64,000 nt of DNA, taken from assembly GCA_002292365.1 (NCBI GenBank), contig DBBU01000001.1, positions 3,551 through 67,550 of the forward strand. Reading direction: 5' to 3'. The position numbers and the translations under genes are program-made. This document shows positions 1-9,465 of this stretch, piece after piece. The number at the start of each line of letters is the position of its first letter. Position 1 is the first letter of the stretch. Source of the stretch: Flammeovirgaceae bacterium UBA976. Its GTDB lineage: Bacteria > Bacteroidota > Bacteroidia > Cytophagales > Cyclobacteriaceae. Under the pieces are notes generated by a model. That model saw only the letters and a list, made by a program, of their open reading frames with translations, ran no database searches and was not told where the DNA came from.

Positions 1-362
1 TACCCGGTTTGTATTTTTACGATCAAGACGTGGTGGACATTGCAAAAAATATCCAGCCCAGCGCCCGAGGTGAATTGGAAATTACTACCGTAAATAACGA
101 ATATTTAAAGCAGGGCAAATTAACAGTAGAAGTATTGGATCGAGGGACCGCCTGGTTAGATACGGGAACCAATGAATCCCTGTTGGAGGCAGGTGATTTT
201 GTCAGGGCCATTGAATCTCGCCAAGGACTTAAAATTGGTTGTATTGAAGAAGTTGCCTATGAAATGGGCTTCATCGATGCGGATCAACTCCACCAGATTG
301 CAGTCCCCTTGCAAAAAAGTGGTTATGGTAATTATTTAATAAAATTAGTCGATGGAAATTAA
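1..362 (+). CDS. rfbA: Glucose-1-phosphate thymidylyltransferase, C-terminal fragment
   Basis: The reading frame is open from base 3 and enters from the left edge, so only about 119 C-terminal residues are present. RfbA joins glucose-1-phosphate and dTTP to make dTDP-glucose, the first step toward dTDP-rhamnose. The fragment opens with GLYFYD and continues through SARGELEIT and VNNEYL, motifs typical of the second half of RmlA. The remaining residues form the C-terminal helical part and end in GNYLIKLV, close to the usual RmlA end. The stop overlaps the start of rfbC by 11 bases, so the two genes are co-transcribed. A TTG near base 9 is internal and not a start. Confidence 0.93.
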   Translation, partial: PGLYFYDQDVVDIAKNIQPSARGELEITTVNNEYLKQGKLTVEVLDRGTAWLDTGTNESLLEAGDFVRAIESRQGLKIGCIEEVAYEMGFIDADQLHQIAVPLQKSGYGNYLIKLVDGN

Positions 363-891
363 ATCTACGCCGCTCAAAGATTGCTTTGTGATTCATAATG
401 ATTTGCATGGTGATGATCGTGGCTATTTCATGGAAGCCTTCAATCGTACCCGATTTAAAAAATTTGGACTCGATTTTTCTGTGGAGCAAATCAATATTGC
501 GCAGTCAAAAAAAAATGTATTCAGGGGTCTTCATTTTCAGCTGAATCCCTTTGCGCAAACTAAAATTGTTTTGGCACTCAGCGGAGCGGTCATTGACCTC
601 GTCGTTGATTTAAGAAAAACATCCGACACTTATCTAAAATATTACAAAATAAAATTAGATAGCCCAGATAAAGCCTTGTGGGTCCCCAAAGGCTTTGCTC
701 ATGGCTATTTTACCTTGGAAGACCATACCTGTTTTCAATATGCGGTAGATCGGCCCTATCACGCGGCCTCAGAACGTAGTTTGAGTATCTATGATCCAAA
801 ACTTAACATCACGGAAGATTTTACAGGCGCCGTATTCTCTCCTAAAGATTTGGCCAGTCAAAGTTTTAATGAAATTGAAAATGAAATATGA
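352..891 (+). CDS. rfbC: dTDP-4-dehydrorhamnose 3,5-epimerase
   Basis: This is RmlC, a cytoplasmic cupin-fold epimerase that converts dTDP-4-dehydro-6-deoxyglucose to dTDP-4-dehydrorhamnose. The 179-residue length is normal for the family. The catalytic histidine is His61 in FRGLHFQ, and the catalytic tyrosine is probably Tyr130 in [16 protein letters not shown] (111-119) is the conserved substrate-pocket strand. The gene overlaps rfbA upstream by 11 bases, and its stop overlaps the next start by 4 bases (888-891). rfbB and rfbD are not visible and may lie left of the window. Confidence 0.95.
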   Translation: MEIKSTPLKDCFVIHNDLHGDDRGYFMEAFNRTRFKKFGLDFSVEQINIAQSKKNVFRGLHFQLNPFAQTKIVLALSGAVIDLVVDLRKTSDTYLKYYKIKLDSPDKALWVPKGFAHGYFTLEDHTCFQYAVDRPYHAASERSLSIYDPKLNITEDFTGAVFSPKDLASQSFNEIENEI

Positions 892-1832
892 AAAAAATAT
901 TAATCACTGGGGGCGCTGGATTTTTAGGCTCTCATTTATGTGATCGATTCATCAAAGAAAATTACCAGGTCATCGCCATGGATAATTTAAGTTCGGGATC
1001 CATAGAAAACATCGAACATCTATTTAAAAAATCAAATTTCGAATTTCATGAGCACGACGTCACCAAGTTCATTCATGTACCCGGACCTTTGGATTACATT
1101 TTACATTTTGCCTCTCCTGCAAGCCCCATCGATTATTTGAAAATGCCCATTCAAACGATGAAGGTAGGATCCTTAGGTACCTTAAACTGCCTCGGTTTGG
1201 CCAAAGAAAAAAAAGCAAGAATATTGATTGCCTCTACCTCGGAAGTTTATGGAGACCCCTTGGAGCACCCTCAAAAGGAAAATTATTGGGGCAATGTAAA
1301 TCCCATTGGCCCTAGAGGCGTTTATGATGAAGCCAAGCGATTCCAAGAAGCATTGACCATGGCTTACCATACCTACCATCAATTGGAAACGAGAATTGTA
1401 CGTATTTTTAATACCTTTGGCCCTCGCATGAGATTAAATGACGGTCGGGTACTTCCTGCCTTTATTGGGCAAGCACTTCAGGGCAAGCCACTTACTGCTT
1501 TTGGAGATGGCAGCCAAACAAGATCCTTCACCTATGTTGATGATTTGATAGAGGGTATTTTTCGGTTACTTCTCAGCGACTATGCCTATCCTGTAAATAT
1601 TGGAAATCCTGAGGAAGTCACCATCAATGAATTTGCTCAAGAAATTTTGCAACTCACCCAAAGTTCATCCACCATCAGTTATCAGGCCTTGCCAGAAGAC
1701 GATCCCAAACAGCGTAAACCAGATATTAAATTGGCAAAGAAACTCTTAGGTTGGCAGCCCCTATTTACAAGATCTAAAGGCCTCAAAATAACGGTAGACT
1801 CCTTCAAACCAAAGCTGACCCCAGATAAATAA
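888..1832 (+). CDS. UDP-glucuronate decarboxylase-like SDR (UDP-xylose synthase family)
   Basis: This is an extended short-chain dehydrogenase of 314 residues. The Rossmann motif GGAGFLG sits at 8-14, ASTSEVYG at 115-122 supplies the Ser/Thr, and Tyr146 and Lys150 form the YxxxK pair. The stretches [14 protein letters not shown] and NTFGPRM are characteristic of UDP-glucuronic acid decarboxylase (UXS), which makes UDP-xylose from UDP-glucuronate and retains tightly bound NAD. The gene starts inside the rfbC stop (ATGA), so it belongs to the same nucleotide-sugar operon. The product would feed the glycosyltransferases further right. A related 4,6-dehydratase or epimerase specificity cannot be excluded from sequence alone. 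Confidence 0.85.
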   Translation: MKKILITGGAGFLGSHLCDRFIKENYQVIAMDNLSSGSIENIEHLFKKSNFEFHEHDVTKFIHVPGPLDYILHFASPASPIDYLKMPIQTMKVGSLGTLNCLGLAKEKKARILIASTSEVYGDPLEHPQKENYWGNVNPIGPRGVYDEAKRFQEALTMAYHTYHQLETRIVRIFNTFGPRMRLNDGRVLPAFIGQALQGKPLTAFGDGSQTRSFTYVDDLIEGIFRLLLSDYAYPVNIGNPEEVTINEFAQEILQLTQSSSTISYQALPEDDPKQRKPDIKLAKKLLGWQPLFTRSKGLKITVDSFKPKLTPDK

Positions 1833-1868
1833 TAAGAGGAGCAGGGTAGAAATTAATGATCTTTTACC

Positions 1869-1876
1869 TAATCTTG
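1869..1876 (+). promoter_or_regulatory. Possible -7 element of the sulfate-activation operon
   Basis: TAATCTTG matches the Bacteroidetes -7 consensus TAnnTTTG with one mismatch, 17 bases before the start of the DUF2061 gene. No convincing -33 TTTG was found at the usual distance, so this is weak. It lies in the only gap (60 bases) between the nucleotide-sugar genes and cysC. Confidence 0.25.
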
Positions 1877-1892
1877 CGGTAAGAATTAACTC

Positions 1893-2111
1893 ATGGATCA
1901 AAATAAACTAAGACATATTTCAAAGGCAATCACCTGGCGCATCATTGCCTCTACCACGACTTTCCTATTGGCCTTGGCATTTTTTGGAGACGATGCTCAG
2001 GCTATTAAAAAAGCTACCGGTGTGGCCATAGCTGAAACTATCCTCAAAATGGTGCTTTATTATTTTCATGAACGCGTTTGGTTCAGTGTCAAATTTGGTC
2101 GAAAAAAATGA
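1893..2111 (+). CDS. DUF2061 small membrane protein
   Basis: This protein of 72 residues begins with a basic stretch (RHISKAITWRIIAS). A hydrophobic segment follows at about 20-32, and a second amphipathic or membrane segment ends in ETILKMVLYYFHERVWF. That pattern is typical of DUF2061, whose function is not established. DUF2061 genes often accompany, or are fused to, sulfate-activation genes in Bacteroidota, and here the stop overlaps the cysC start (ATGA at 2108-2111). A role in sulfate uptake or in anchoring the APS/PAPS enzymes is only a guess from context. Confidence 0.85.
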   Translation: MDQNKLRHISKAITWRIIASTTTFLLALAFFGDDAQAIKKATGVAIAETILKMVLYYFHERVWFSVKFGRKK

Positions 2112-2704
2112 ATGAAAACCTCATCCGGCATACCCATCCGATCAGTAAATCCGATCGATTGAAAAATAATGGCCACCAAGCTAAGGTGATTTGGTTGGTT
2201 GGACTTTCAGGCTCGGGTAAATCTACCCTCGCTGGAAATATAGAGGCTATTTTGCATCAAAAAGGTTATAAAACTTACCTCTTAGATGGCGACAATGTCC
2301 GTTTAGGCCTTAATAATGACTTAGGATTTTCCAGTACGGATCGGACAGAGAATATTCGTCGAATTGCAGAAGTGGCTCGGTTGTTCAACGAGGCCGGTAT
2401 CATTGTATTATCAGCTTTTATTTCTCCACTTGCAGCTGATCGTGCGCAAGCGCAAAGACTGATCGGTTCCGAAAATTTTATAGAGATTTTTATCGATTGC
2501 CCCTTGCACGTATGTGAAAAAAGGGACGTTAAAGGCCTCTATGCCAAAGCCCGTAAAGGATTAATTCCTAATTTTACGGGAATCGATGCCCCCTTTGAGA
2601 ATCCAAAGCAACCCGACTTGACAGTCAATACTGAAACGGACCCTCCAGAGTTATCCTTAAAAAAATTACTTGATTTTATTGAACCCAAACTAACGCTTGA
2701 ATGA
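2108..2704 (+). CDS. cysC: Adenylylsulfate (APS) kinase
   Basis: CysC phosphorylates adenosine 5'-phosphosulfate at the 3' hydroxyl to give PAPS. The P-loop GLSGSGKS is at 32-39, followed by LDGDNVR, the RTENIRR substrate-binding segment and IDCPLHVCEKRDVKGLYAKAR, all diagnostic. The 198-residue length is normal. I chose the ATG at 2108 because it overlaps the upstream stop as ATGA; an in-frame upstream start at 2078 would add ten unconserved residues inside the DUF2061 gene. Its own stop overlaps cysD by 4 bases, so cysC-cysD-cysN form one operon. Confidence 0.95.
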   Translation: MNENLIRHTHPISKSDRLKNNGHQAKVIWLVGLSGSGKSTLAGNIEAILHQKGYKTYLLDGDNVRLGLNNDLGFSSTDRTENIRRIAEVARLFNEAGIIVLSAFISPLAADRAQAQRLIGSENFIEIFIDCPLHVCEKRDVKGLYAKARKGLIPNFTGIDAPFENPKQPDLTVNTETDPPELSLKKLLDFIEPKLTLE

Positions 2705-3606
2705 GTAATTATAACCTTACACATTTAGATGAATTAGAAAGCGAATCTATTTTTATTCTTCGAGAAGTTTTTGCCCAATTTGAAAATCCCTGCATCCTTT
2801 TCTCAGGAGGTAAAGATTCCATCGTAGTAACACATCTTGCTAAAAAAGCCTTTTATCCAGCTAAAATCCCCTTTCCTCTGGTTCACATTGATACGGGACA
2901 TAATTTTCCTGAAACTATGGTATTCAGAGATCAAATAGTAGCTGATTTAGAGGTCCGACTCATCGTAGGATTGGTTCAAGACTCCATTAATTCTGGAAGA
3001 TCAACGGAGGAACGAGGTAAAAATGCTTCCAGAAATGCCCTGCAAACCAATACCCTTCTCGACACCATCGACTTACATCAGTTTGATGCTTGTGTGGGTG
3101 GCGCGCGACGGGACGAAGAAAAAGCCCGGGCTAAAGAAAGGTTTTTTTCACATCGAGATGAATTTGGACAGTGGGATCCTAAAAATCAACGCCCAGAATT
3201 ATGGAATATGTTCAATAGCAAACATGATCAAGGAGAGCATTTTCGCGTGTTTCCCTTAAGCAATTGGACAGAAATGGATGTTTGGCAATACATTTTAGCT
3301 AAAAACATTCAGATTCCGTCCCTTTATTTTGCGCACCAACGCGAAGTCATCCGTCGCAATGACACTTGGCTGCCCATATCAGAGCACATCCATTTGAACG
3401 AAACAGAAACCCAGGTATACAAAAAAATTCGTTTTCGTACTTTGGGCGACATTACCATCACGGGAGGAGATGAATCAGATGCCGACACATTAGAGAAAAT
3501 CATAGATGAAGTAGCCGCAGCGCGGCAAACTGAGCGAGGTAATCGAGCAGACGATAAGCGATCTGAAACATCAATGGAAGATCGAAAAAAACAAGGTTAT
3601 TTTTAA
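2701..3606 (+). CDS. cysD: Sulfate adenylyltransferase subunit 2
   Basis: CysD is the small subunit of ATP sulfurylase and catalyses adenylation of sulfate to APS with its GTPase partner CysN. It belongs to the PAPS reductase/ATP-pyrophosphatase fold; the PP-loop SGGKDS is at 35-40. Further family signatures are HIDTGHNFPE, GGARRDEEKARAKER and the C-terminal DRKKQGYF. The 301-residue length is standard. The start overlaps the cysC stop, and cysN follows 6 bases downstream. Confidence 0.96.
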   Translation: MSNYNLTHLDELESESIFILREVFAQFENPCILFSGGKDSIVVTHLAKKAFYPAKIPFPLVHIDTGHNFPETMVFRDQIVADLEVRLIVGLVQDSINSGRSTEERGKNASRNALQTNTLLDTIDLHQFDACVGGARRDEEKARAKERFFSHRDEFGQWDPKNQRPELWNMFNSKHDQGEHFRVFPLSNWTEMDVWQYILAKNIQIPSLYFAHQREVIRRNDTWLPISEHIHLNETETQVYKKIRFRTLGDITITGGDESDADTLEKIIDEVAAARQTERGNRADDKRSETSMEDRKKQGYF

Positions 3607-3612
3607 AAATCC

Positions 3613-4878
3613 ATGAAAATGAATGCCTATTTAGATATGGAATTATTAAGGTTTACCACAGCCGGTAGTGTAGATGATGGTAAAAGCACCTTGATCGGTA
3701 GACTTCTTTTTGATACCAAATCAATTTTTGAAGATCAGCTGGATCAAGTCAAAAGATCCAGCAACCGCAAAGGATTGGCGCAGGCAGATTTATCTCTGCT
3801 TACCGATGGACTCAAAGACGAACGAGAACAGGGCATCACCATTGATGTGGCCTATCGTTATTTCGCCACACCCAAAAGAAAATTCATCATTGCAGATACT
3901 CCCGGTCACATTCAATACACTAGGAATATGATCACTGGCGCATCCACTGCCAATTGCGCTTTGGTTCTTATAGATGCCCGCCATGGCATGGTGGAGCAAA
4001 CTTGTAGACATGCCATCATCGCTTCTTTACTTCAAATCCCACATCTGATCGTTTGTGTAAATAAAATGGATTTGGTTGACTACCAAGAAACCGTTTTTCA
4101 AAAAATTAAAAAAGATTTTGAAAGTTTTTCTTCCAAGTTAGATATCACAGACATCCGCTTTATCCCCATCAGTGCCCTAAATGGAGACAACGTAGTCAAT
4201 CGCAGTGAAAAAATGTCTTGGTATGAAGGATCTACCCTTCTCTACACCTTAGAAAATTTACATATCGGTAGTGATTACAATCACATTGATTGTCGATTTC
4301 CTGTACAGACGGTCATCCGACCCAAAATGGCACCCTATCACGACTTCAGAGGCTATGCGGGAAGAATTGCAGGAGGTGTCTTCAAACCGGGAGATGAAAT
4401 TACGGTGCTCCCTTCAGGGTTCATATCAAAAATCAAATCTATTGAGACCTTCAACGGTCCGCTATCTGAAGCCTTTGCTCCGATGTCGGTTGTCATACAG
4501 CTCACCGATGATGTAGATGTAAGCCGGGGCGATATGTTGGTGAGGTCAAATAATCAACCCGACCTCAATCAAGACATTGAGATCATGATGTGTTGGCTCG
4601 ATACTAAAGCGCCCCATCCTAAATCAAAATACATCATTAAGCATACCACATCAGAAGCCAAAGCCATTATTAAAAAAATTCGATACAAGTTAGATGTAAA
4701 TACCCTGCATCGGAATGTTGAAAACCTCAATATCGGCATGAACGACGTGGCGCGAGTACAACTGCGCACTACCAAGCCTTTGTTAACGGATGCCTATAGA
4801 AAAAACAGAACGACGGGTAGTATTATTTTAATAGATGAGTCCACTCATGAAACCGTGGCCGCAGGCATGATCATTTAA
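3613..4878 (+). CDS. cysN: Sulfate adenylyltransferase subunit 1 (GTPase)
   Basis: CysN is the translation-factor-like GTPase that drives APS formation by CysD. G1 is GSVDDGKS (18-25), G3 is DTPGH (95-99) and G4 is NKMD (150-153); EQGITIDVAYR is the switch region. Two beta-barrel domains follow from about residue 225, as in EF-Tu-like proteins. At 421 residues it is the stand-alone form without a fused CysC domain, consistent with the separate cysC upstream. The ATG at 3613 is used; a second ATG two codons later is possible. Confidence 0.96.
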   Translation: MKMNAYLDMELLRFTTAGSVDDGKSTLIGRLLFDTKSIFEDQLDQVKRSSNRKGLAQADLSLLTDGLKDEREQGITIDVAYRYFATPKRKFIIADTPGHIQYTRNMITGASTANCALVLIDARHGMVEQTCRHAIIASLLQIPHLIVCVNKMDLVDYQETVFQKIKKDFESFSSKLDITDIRFIPISALNGDNVVNRSEKMSWYEGSTLLYTLENLHIGSDYNHIDCRFPVQTVIRPKMAPYHDFRGYAGRIAGGVFKPGDEITVLPSGFISKIKSIETFNGPLSEAFAPMSVVIQLTDDVDVSRGDMLVRSNNQPDLNQDIEIMMCWLDTKAPHPKSKYIIKHTTSEAKAIIKKIRYKLDVNTLHRNVENLNIGMNDVARVQLRTTKPLLTDAYRKNRTTGSIILIDESTHETVAAGMII

Positions 4879-4892
4879 ATTCATTCTCTATT

Positions 4893-5660
4893 ATGAACCT
4901 AAATTCATTACTCGAACAGGCCAAAATTGCGGCAAGCATGGCCAGTGAGGAAATACTCAAAGTCTATCATTCTGGTGATTTTGAAATAGAAGCCAAAGAT
5001 GATCAATCCCCACTGACCCGCGCAGATCAAGCGGCCCATCAGGTCATTGCCGCCGTACTCGAAAAAACCAGCTTTCCGATTTTAAGTGAGGAAGGCGCTC
5101 AAATTCCTTTTTCACAAAGAAAAAGTTGGGAAACATTTTGGCTGATAGACCCCTTAGATGGTACGAAAGAATTTATCAAAAGAAATGGAGAATTCACCGT
5201 GAACATTGCCCTTATCCATCAGCATCAGCCCATACTCGGTGTCGTACAAACGCCCGTCACTGCTGATCTATATTCTGCAATCAAAGCATCCGGAGCTCAA
5301 AAAAATGGAAGAAATATTCAGTGTGCCTCCTTTGATCTCCATCAATCCAGACTTAAGGTGGTGGCCTCTCGCTCTCACCTCAACGCCGAAACACAAGTAT
5401 TTTTAGATAACTTAATCAAACCCGAAATCCTATCTAAAGGCAGTTCGTTAAAACTGCTCATGGTTGCAGAAGGCGAAGCCCATTTATATCCTCGGTTTGC
5501 CCCTACGATGGAATGGGATACCGCTGCTGCTCAAATAATCGTTGAAGAAGCGGGAGGTCAAGTAATCATTCAAAACTCTCAGACCCCTGTAAATTATAAT
5601 AAAGAAAGCTTATTAAATCCCTATTTTTTAGTTCAGGGAAAAGAAAAAAACTTCTCATAG
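4893..5660 (+). CDS. cysQ: 3'(2'),5'-bisphosphate nucleotidase
   Basis: CysQ hydrolyses adenosine 3',5'-bisphosphate (PAP), the product left after sulfate transfer or PAPS reduction, to AMP. The inositol-monophosphatase-fold metal motifs are SEEG at 65-68, DPLDGTKEF at 86-94 and the late MEWDTAAA. The 255-residue length is typical. It follows cysN by 14 bases, so activation of sulfate and clearance of PAP are encoded together. No PAPS reductase or sulfotransferase is visible in the window. Confidence 0.93.
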   Translation: MNLNSLLEQAKIAASMASEEILKVYHSGDFEIEAKDDQSPLTRADQAAHQVIAAVLEKTSFPILSEEGAQIPFSQRKSWETFWLIDPLDGTKEFIKRNGEFTVNIALIHQHQPILGVVQTPVTADLYSAIKASGAQKNGRNIQCASFDLHQSRLKVVASRSHLNAETQVFLDNLIKPEILSKGSSLKLLMVAEGEAHLYPRFAPTMEWDTAAAQIIVEEAGGQVIIQNSQTPVNYNKESLLNPYFLVQGKEKNFS

Positions 5661-5742
5661 GAAAATCATTTTTCCTTCCCCTTACCCATAACATTCCCCC
5701 ATGGAAATAAATAGATGCGTGCTTTTTTGATTATTAATTAAT

Positions 5743-5750
5743 TAAATTTG
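5743..5750 (+). promoter_or_regulatory. -7 promoter element of the polysaccharide export cluster
   Basis: TAAATTTG is an exact match to the Bacteroidetes -7 consensus TAnnTTTG, 25 bases before the ATG at 5775. It contains a TTG that would otherwise be taken as an upstream start (5748); overlap with the promoter argues for the ATG. A -33 TTTG lies only about 13 bases upstream, closer than usual, so the -33 assignment is uncertain. Confidence 0.45.
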
Positions 5751-5774
5751 CTGACTGTCAATAAAAACATACCT

Positions 5775-8387
5775 ATGCACAAATATTTCAGGATTCCTGT
5801 AATCCTCTTATTTGCCTTATTCATTGGGACCTGTAGTTTAGAAACGGTCACCGCGCAAAGTATGGGAAAAGCCCAATCAGTGAAAGTTGACAATCTTTCT
5901 GATGAGCAGATACGCATGATGATGCAGCGTGCCAAAGGCATGGGCTATTCTGATCAAAATATTGTCCAATATGCGAGATCAGAAGGTTTGTCTGCCATGG
6001 AAATCAGCAAACTCTCAAGGAGAATCAACAAAATACGTGCCGCAGACAATAAGCGAAAATCAAGCCTTTCTGATTTTCAAGAAGAAATAAAGAAAGAAGC
6101 GTTGACCGATTATTTGACACAGTTAGCTTTCGAGGAAGAGAAAAAAGAAATAGAACTAGAAGATTTACCTATAAATCAAAACTTTGGTTATAGCGTTTTT
6201 AATGACGATTCCAGAGAATTGAGTTTTGAAACCAATCTCAATTTTCCGCCCCCACCAGATTATGTGCTCGGAGTTGGTGATGAAATCGTCATTGATATTT
6301 TTGGTGCCTCCGAATGGAATTATACCGAATCCATTCAACCCAATGGCCAACTGTTCCTCAGTAATGTGGGGCCCATTTATTTGAATGGACTCACTTTGAA
6401 GGAAGCCCAGACAAAAATAAAAAATCGGCTTGCTGGGGTTTATGTTGAGTTATCTGGTGCCGCGCCCAGTACTTTTTTACAGGTTTCTATTGGTATGATT
6501 CGAAACATCAGTATCAACATTGTAGGTGAAGTAAACATGCCGGGAACGTATACCATCAATGCCCTATCTACAGTATTCAATGCATTGTATGCTGCCGGTG
6601 GACCAACTTTGATGGGCACCCTCAGAGACATCAAAGTGTACCGAAAAAGTGAACAGATCGCTTCGGTTGATATATATGATTTTTTATTGAAAGGTAATAC
6701 AGACAGCAATGTGCATCTCCAACATAATGATGTCATAATTATCGGACCTTATGCCAATAGAATTGAATTGCAAGGGGCCGTCAAACGTCCAGGCTTCTAC
6801 GAAACTCTAGAAAATGAAACATTTGGGGATTTACTCACCTACGCCAGTGGTTTTACTTCCAACGCCTATGAAAAAAGAATCCGTGTCATTCGTAATAACG
6901 ACGCTTCAAAGGAAGTATTAGATATCTATAAATCTCAATTTAACGAATTTAACCTACACGATGGTGATGTATTCAGCATAGGAGAAATTCAAAATAGATT
7001 TGAAAATCGTGTAATTATAAAAGGTTCAGTCTTTAGACCTGGACCTTATGCATTAACGGATGATTTAAACTTAAAAAAATTGATAGACCTAGCCGATGGT
7101 TTAACAGGGGATGCCTTTACGGGACGGGCCTTGTTAACGAGAATGCATCCAGATTATAGCGTTGAAACACTCACCTTAAACCTTGAAAAAATTCTAAGTG
7201 GTGAAATGGGGGAGGTAGCACTGCAAAAAGAAGACGTCCTTCAGATCAATTCTATTTATGATTTTGAAGAGGAACAGTTTGTCAGCATTACGGGCGAAGT
7301 AAATAATCCTGGCGTTTATCGCTTTTCTGATAATCTCTCAATGGAAGATTTAATTTTTCAAGCCAAAGGATTTAAGAAAGCAGCGATTGGTGGCACTGCT
7401 TTTATTTCAAGAAGGCCGCTTCAACAATCTGCCTATGTCCAGATCGAAACAGAACAATTGACGATAAATGAAAATCTTGAAATATCAGCTAATGAGTTTC
7501 TCCTAAGACCCTTTGATCACATCACCATCAGAAAAAATCCTAATTATTTTGAAGAGAAATCTATTCAAATTTTTGGACAAGTGCATTTACCCGGAACTTA
7601 TCCTATTGAATCTGCTGATGAAAGGATTTCGGATGTCATACGCAAGGCAAATGGCCTCAATGAATTTGCCTATGCTGCAGGAGCTACCTTAATTCGAAAA
7701 TCCGAATTTAACCGCAACAGTAATGATCAACAGGAAAAGAAATCTAATCTCCTGAATTTTTTAAACCATATGGATACCAGCCTTTACAGCGAATCCGATT
7801 TAGTCGTCATCGATAAAATAAATGAGGAATTGAGCTATGATCACAATAAATACAACCCTGAGAATGAAAATTTTTCGGCCCTTGCTCAAAAAAATAGAAT
7901 AAAAGAAATCTCTAACAACAACTCCGGTATGGATATCAATCCAAAAGAAGCTGAATCTATAGCCTTAAATTTGAATAAGATTTTGTCAAAACCAGGATCC
8001 ATTAATGATTTAGTTTTGGAGGATGGTGATATTATTAATATTCCTAAAAAATTGAGCACAATCAGGGTCATCGGTAAAGTTTTATATCCCAATACCATAG
8101 GATTTGAATCTTCCAAGGGACTCAAATATTATATCAATGAAGCGGGTGGCTTCAATAATAGGGCGAAAAAAAGACATACCTACGTTGTTTATGCCAATGG
8201 TAATGCTGCAAGAACCAATAGTTTTCTGGGCATAAAATCCTATCCTAAAATGGCTCCCGGAGCTGAAATTATTGTGCCTGAAAAACCCATCAAAATAGGG
8301 GTTAATACAGGAGATATTATTGCCATTTCCACTTCCTTAATCACCTCTTTGACCTTAATAGGTGTCACCTTATTAAACAATCCTTAA
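5775..8387 (+). CDS. Outer-membrane polysaccharide export protein with six SLBB domains (Wza-like OPX)
   Basis: This is a large OPX-family protein of about 870 residues that should form the outer-membrane or periplasmic conduit for polysaccharide. A signal peptide covers 1-28 (cleavage near VTAQ/S) and is followed by a charged helical region. The Poly_export domain starts near 160 (YVLGVGDE). Six SLBB domains start near residues 245, 329, 412, 502, 596 and 762, each with a G-x-V-x-x-PG-type turn (the last reads GKVLYPN). A hydrophobic stretch lies at the C-terminus (about 845-865). E. coli Wza has 379 residues and fewer SLBB units, so this is the enlarged Bacteroidota form. The ATG at 5775 gives the best signal peptide. 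The Wzz-like gene begins directly after the stop. Confidence 0.92.
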   Translation: MHKYFRIPVILLFALFIGTCSLETVTAQSMGKAQSVKVDNLSDEQIRMMMQRAKGMGYSDQNIVQYARSEGLSAMEISKLSRRINKIRAADNKRKSSLSDFQEEIKKEALTDYLTQLAFEEEKKEIELEDLPINQNFGYSVFNDDSRELSFETNLNFPPPPDYVLGVGDEIVIDIFGASEWNYTESIQPNGQLFLSNVGPIYLNGLTLKEAQTKIKNRLAGVYVELSGAAPSTFLQVSIGMIRNISINIVGEVNMPGTYTINALSTVFNALYAAGGPTLMGTLRDIKVYRKSEQIASVDIYDFLLKGNTDSNVHLQHNDVIIIGPYANRIELQGAVKRPGFYETLENETFGDLLTYASGFTSNAYEKRIRVIRNNDASKEVLDIYKSQFNEFNLHDGDVFSIGEIQNRFENRVIIKGSVFRPGPYALTDDLNLKKLIDLADGLTGDAFTGRALLTRMHPDYSVETLTLNLEKILSGEMGEVALQKEDVLQINSIYDFEEEQFVSITGEVNNPGVYRFSDNLSMEDLIFQAKGFKKAAIGGTAFISRRPLQQSAYVQIETEQLTINENLEISANEFLLRPFDHITIRKNPNYFEEKSIQIFGQVHLPGTYPIESADERISDVIRKANGLNEFAYAAGATLIRKSEFNRNSNDQQEKKSNLLNFLNHMDTSLYSESDLVVIDKINEELSYDHNKYNPENENFSALAQKNRIKEISNNNSGMDINPKEAESIALNLNKILSKPGSINDLVLEDGDIINIPKKLSTIRVIGKVLYPNTIGFESSKGLKYYINEAGGFNNRAKKRHTYVVYANGNAARTNSFLGIKSYPKMAPGAEIIVPEKPIKIGVNTGDIIAISTSLITSLTLIGVTLLNNP

Positions 8388-9458
8388 TTGAATGATCCAA
8401 GATACATAGACGAAGAGCGCATCTCCTTTCGTGATTTCATTGATAAGGTTCGGAGTTTAATTCATTATCTCCTGATTCATTGGAAAAAGATGGTATTAGG
8501 CACTTTGATCATAGCTAGTTTAAGAATCTCCTACGAAGTCTTTAGAGACACTATCCATACCGCTGAAACTACCTTCATCATCGAGGTGGGAGAAGGTGAT
8601 ATGTCTCAATTGGGATCCTTAGCTTCCGTAGTGGGTATTAATTTAAATAGCATCTCTGATGATAGTCAGCTCTTCGACACCGATCATATAGTTGAGCTCT
8701 ACAAATCCTATAAAATGTTAAAATCAGCTTTTTTAACACGCCCAGGTAATGGGGATAGTGAGCGTTTAATTACTCGCTATGCCAAAGGGAAAAAATTACT
8801 GAAGAGATGGCATAATGATGAGGAGTTACAAGACTTCAGCTTTGAAATTCCAGCAACTGACATGGGTGTCAAACATGACAGTCTGCTAATAGAGGTCATT
8901 GATGACTTTAGGGAAAAGCAACTTATCATTGCCAGGCCCAATAGAAAGCTCATGATTTTAAGTGTGAAAGTAGAAGATCATGATCCCTTTTTTGCTGAAA
9001 AATTTAATACTTTTTTAGTGGAAATTGTAAATAATTTTTATGAAAAGACCAGTACAAAGAAAACAGCTGAAAATCTGAGGATTCTACAAAATCAAGCCGA
9101 TAGTGTACGTATTATCCTAAACCACTCACTTGATCAATTAGCAAAAATATCCGAACTTCAGCCCAATCCCAATCCCCTGTACTATACCAATCAAGTCCCT
9201 TTCCAAAAACTACAAATCGATATTGAGGCATCGGCAGCGGTGTATGAGGAAATTGTCAAAAATTTAGAAATGGCCAAAATCACGCACAGAAATAAAAAGC
9301 CTCTAATACAAATTATAGATGAACCTGTCAAGCCTCTTTCTATTGATAAAGCCAGACCGCTGAAGTTAATCGCAACTAGTGGATTGATTGGTGGTCTCTT
9401 TATGCTGCTTTTTTTCATATTTAAATACGTATGGAGAAAGTTGATGCAAATTTCTTAA
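8388..9458 (+). CDS. Wzz-like chain-length determinant / polysaccharide copolymerase
   Basis: This inner-membrane protein has one membrane helix near 31-49 and another near 329-348, with a large periplasmic, partly coiled-coil domain between them. That is the topology of Wzz/PCP proteins that set chain length or couple polymerisation to export. The C-terminal cytoplasmic tail is very short and has no Walker motifs or tyrosine cluster, so the BY-kinase of Wzc-type proteins is absent. The start is a TTG abutting the TAA of the export gene; no upstream alternative exists and the next methionine falls in the first membrane helix. Translational coupling with the export gene is likely. Confidence 0.85.
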   Translation: MNDPRYIDEERISFRDFIDKVRSLIHYLLIHWKKMVLGTLIIASLRISYEVFRDTIHTAETTFIIEVGEGDMSQLGSLASVVGINLNSISDDSQLFDTDHIVELYKSYKMLKSAFLTRPGNGDSERLITRYAKGKKLLKRWHNDEELQDFSFEIPATDMGVKHDSLLIEVIDDFREKQLIIARPNRKLMILSVKVEDHDPFFAEKFNTFLVEIVNNFYEKTSTKKTAENLRILQNQADSVRIILNHSLDQLAKISELQPNPNPLYYTNQVPFQKLQIDIEASAAVYEEIVKNLEMAKITHRNKKPLIQIIDEPVKPLSIDKARPLKLIATSGLIGGLFMLLFFIFKYVWRKLMQIS

Positions 9459-9465
9459 CCCTCAC

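Noticed and set aside
5660..5675. Short GGAAAA/TTTTCC hairpin after cysQ
   Set aside because: Only six A/T-rich pairs and no T-run; not enough for a terminator call.
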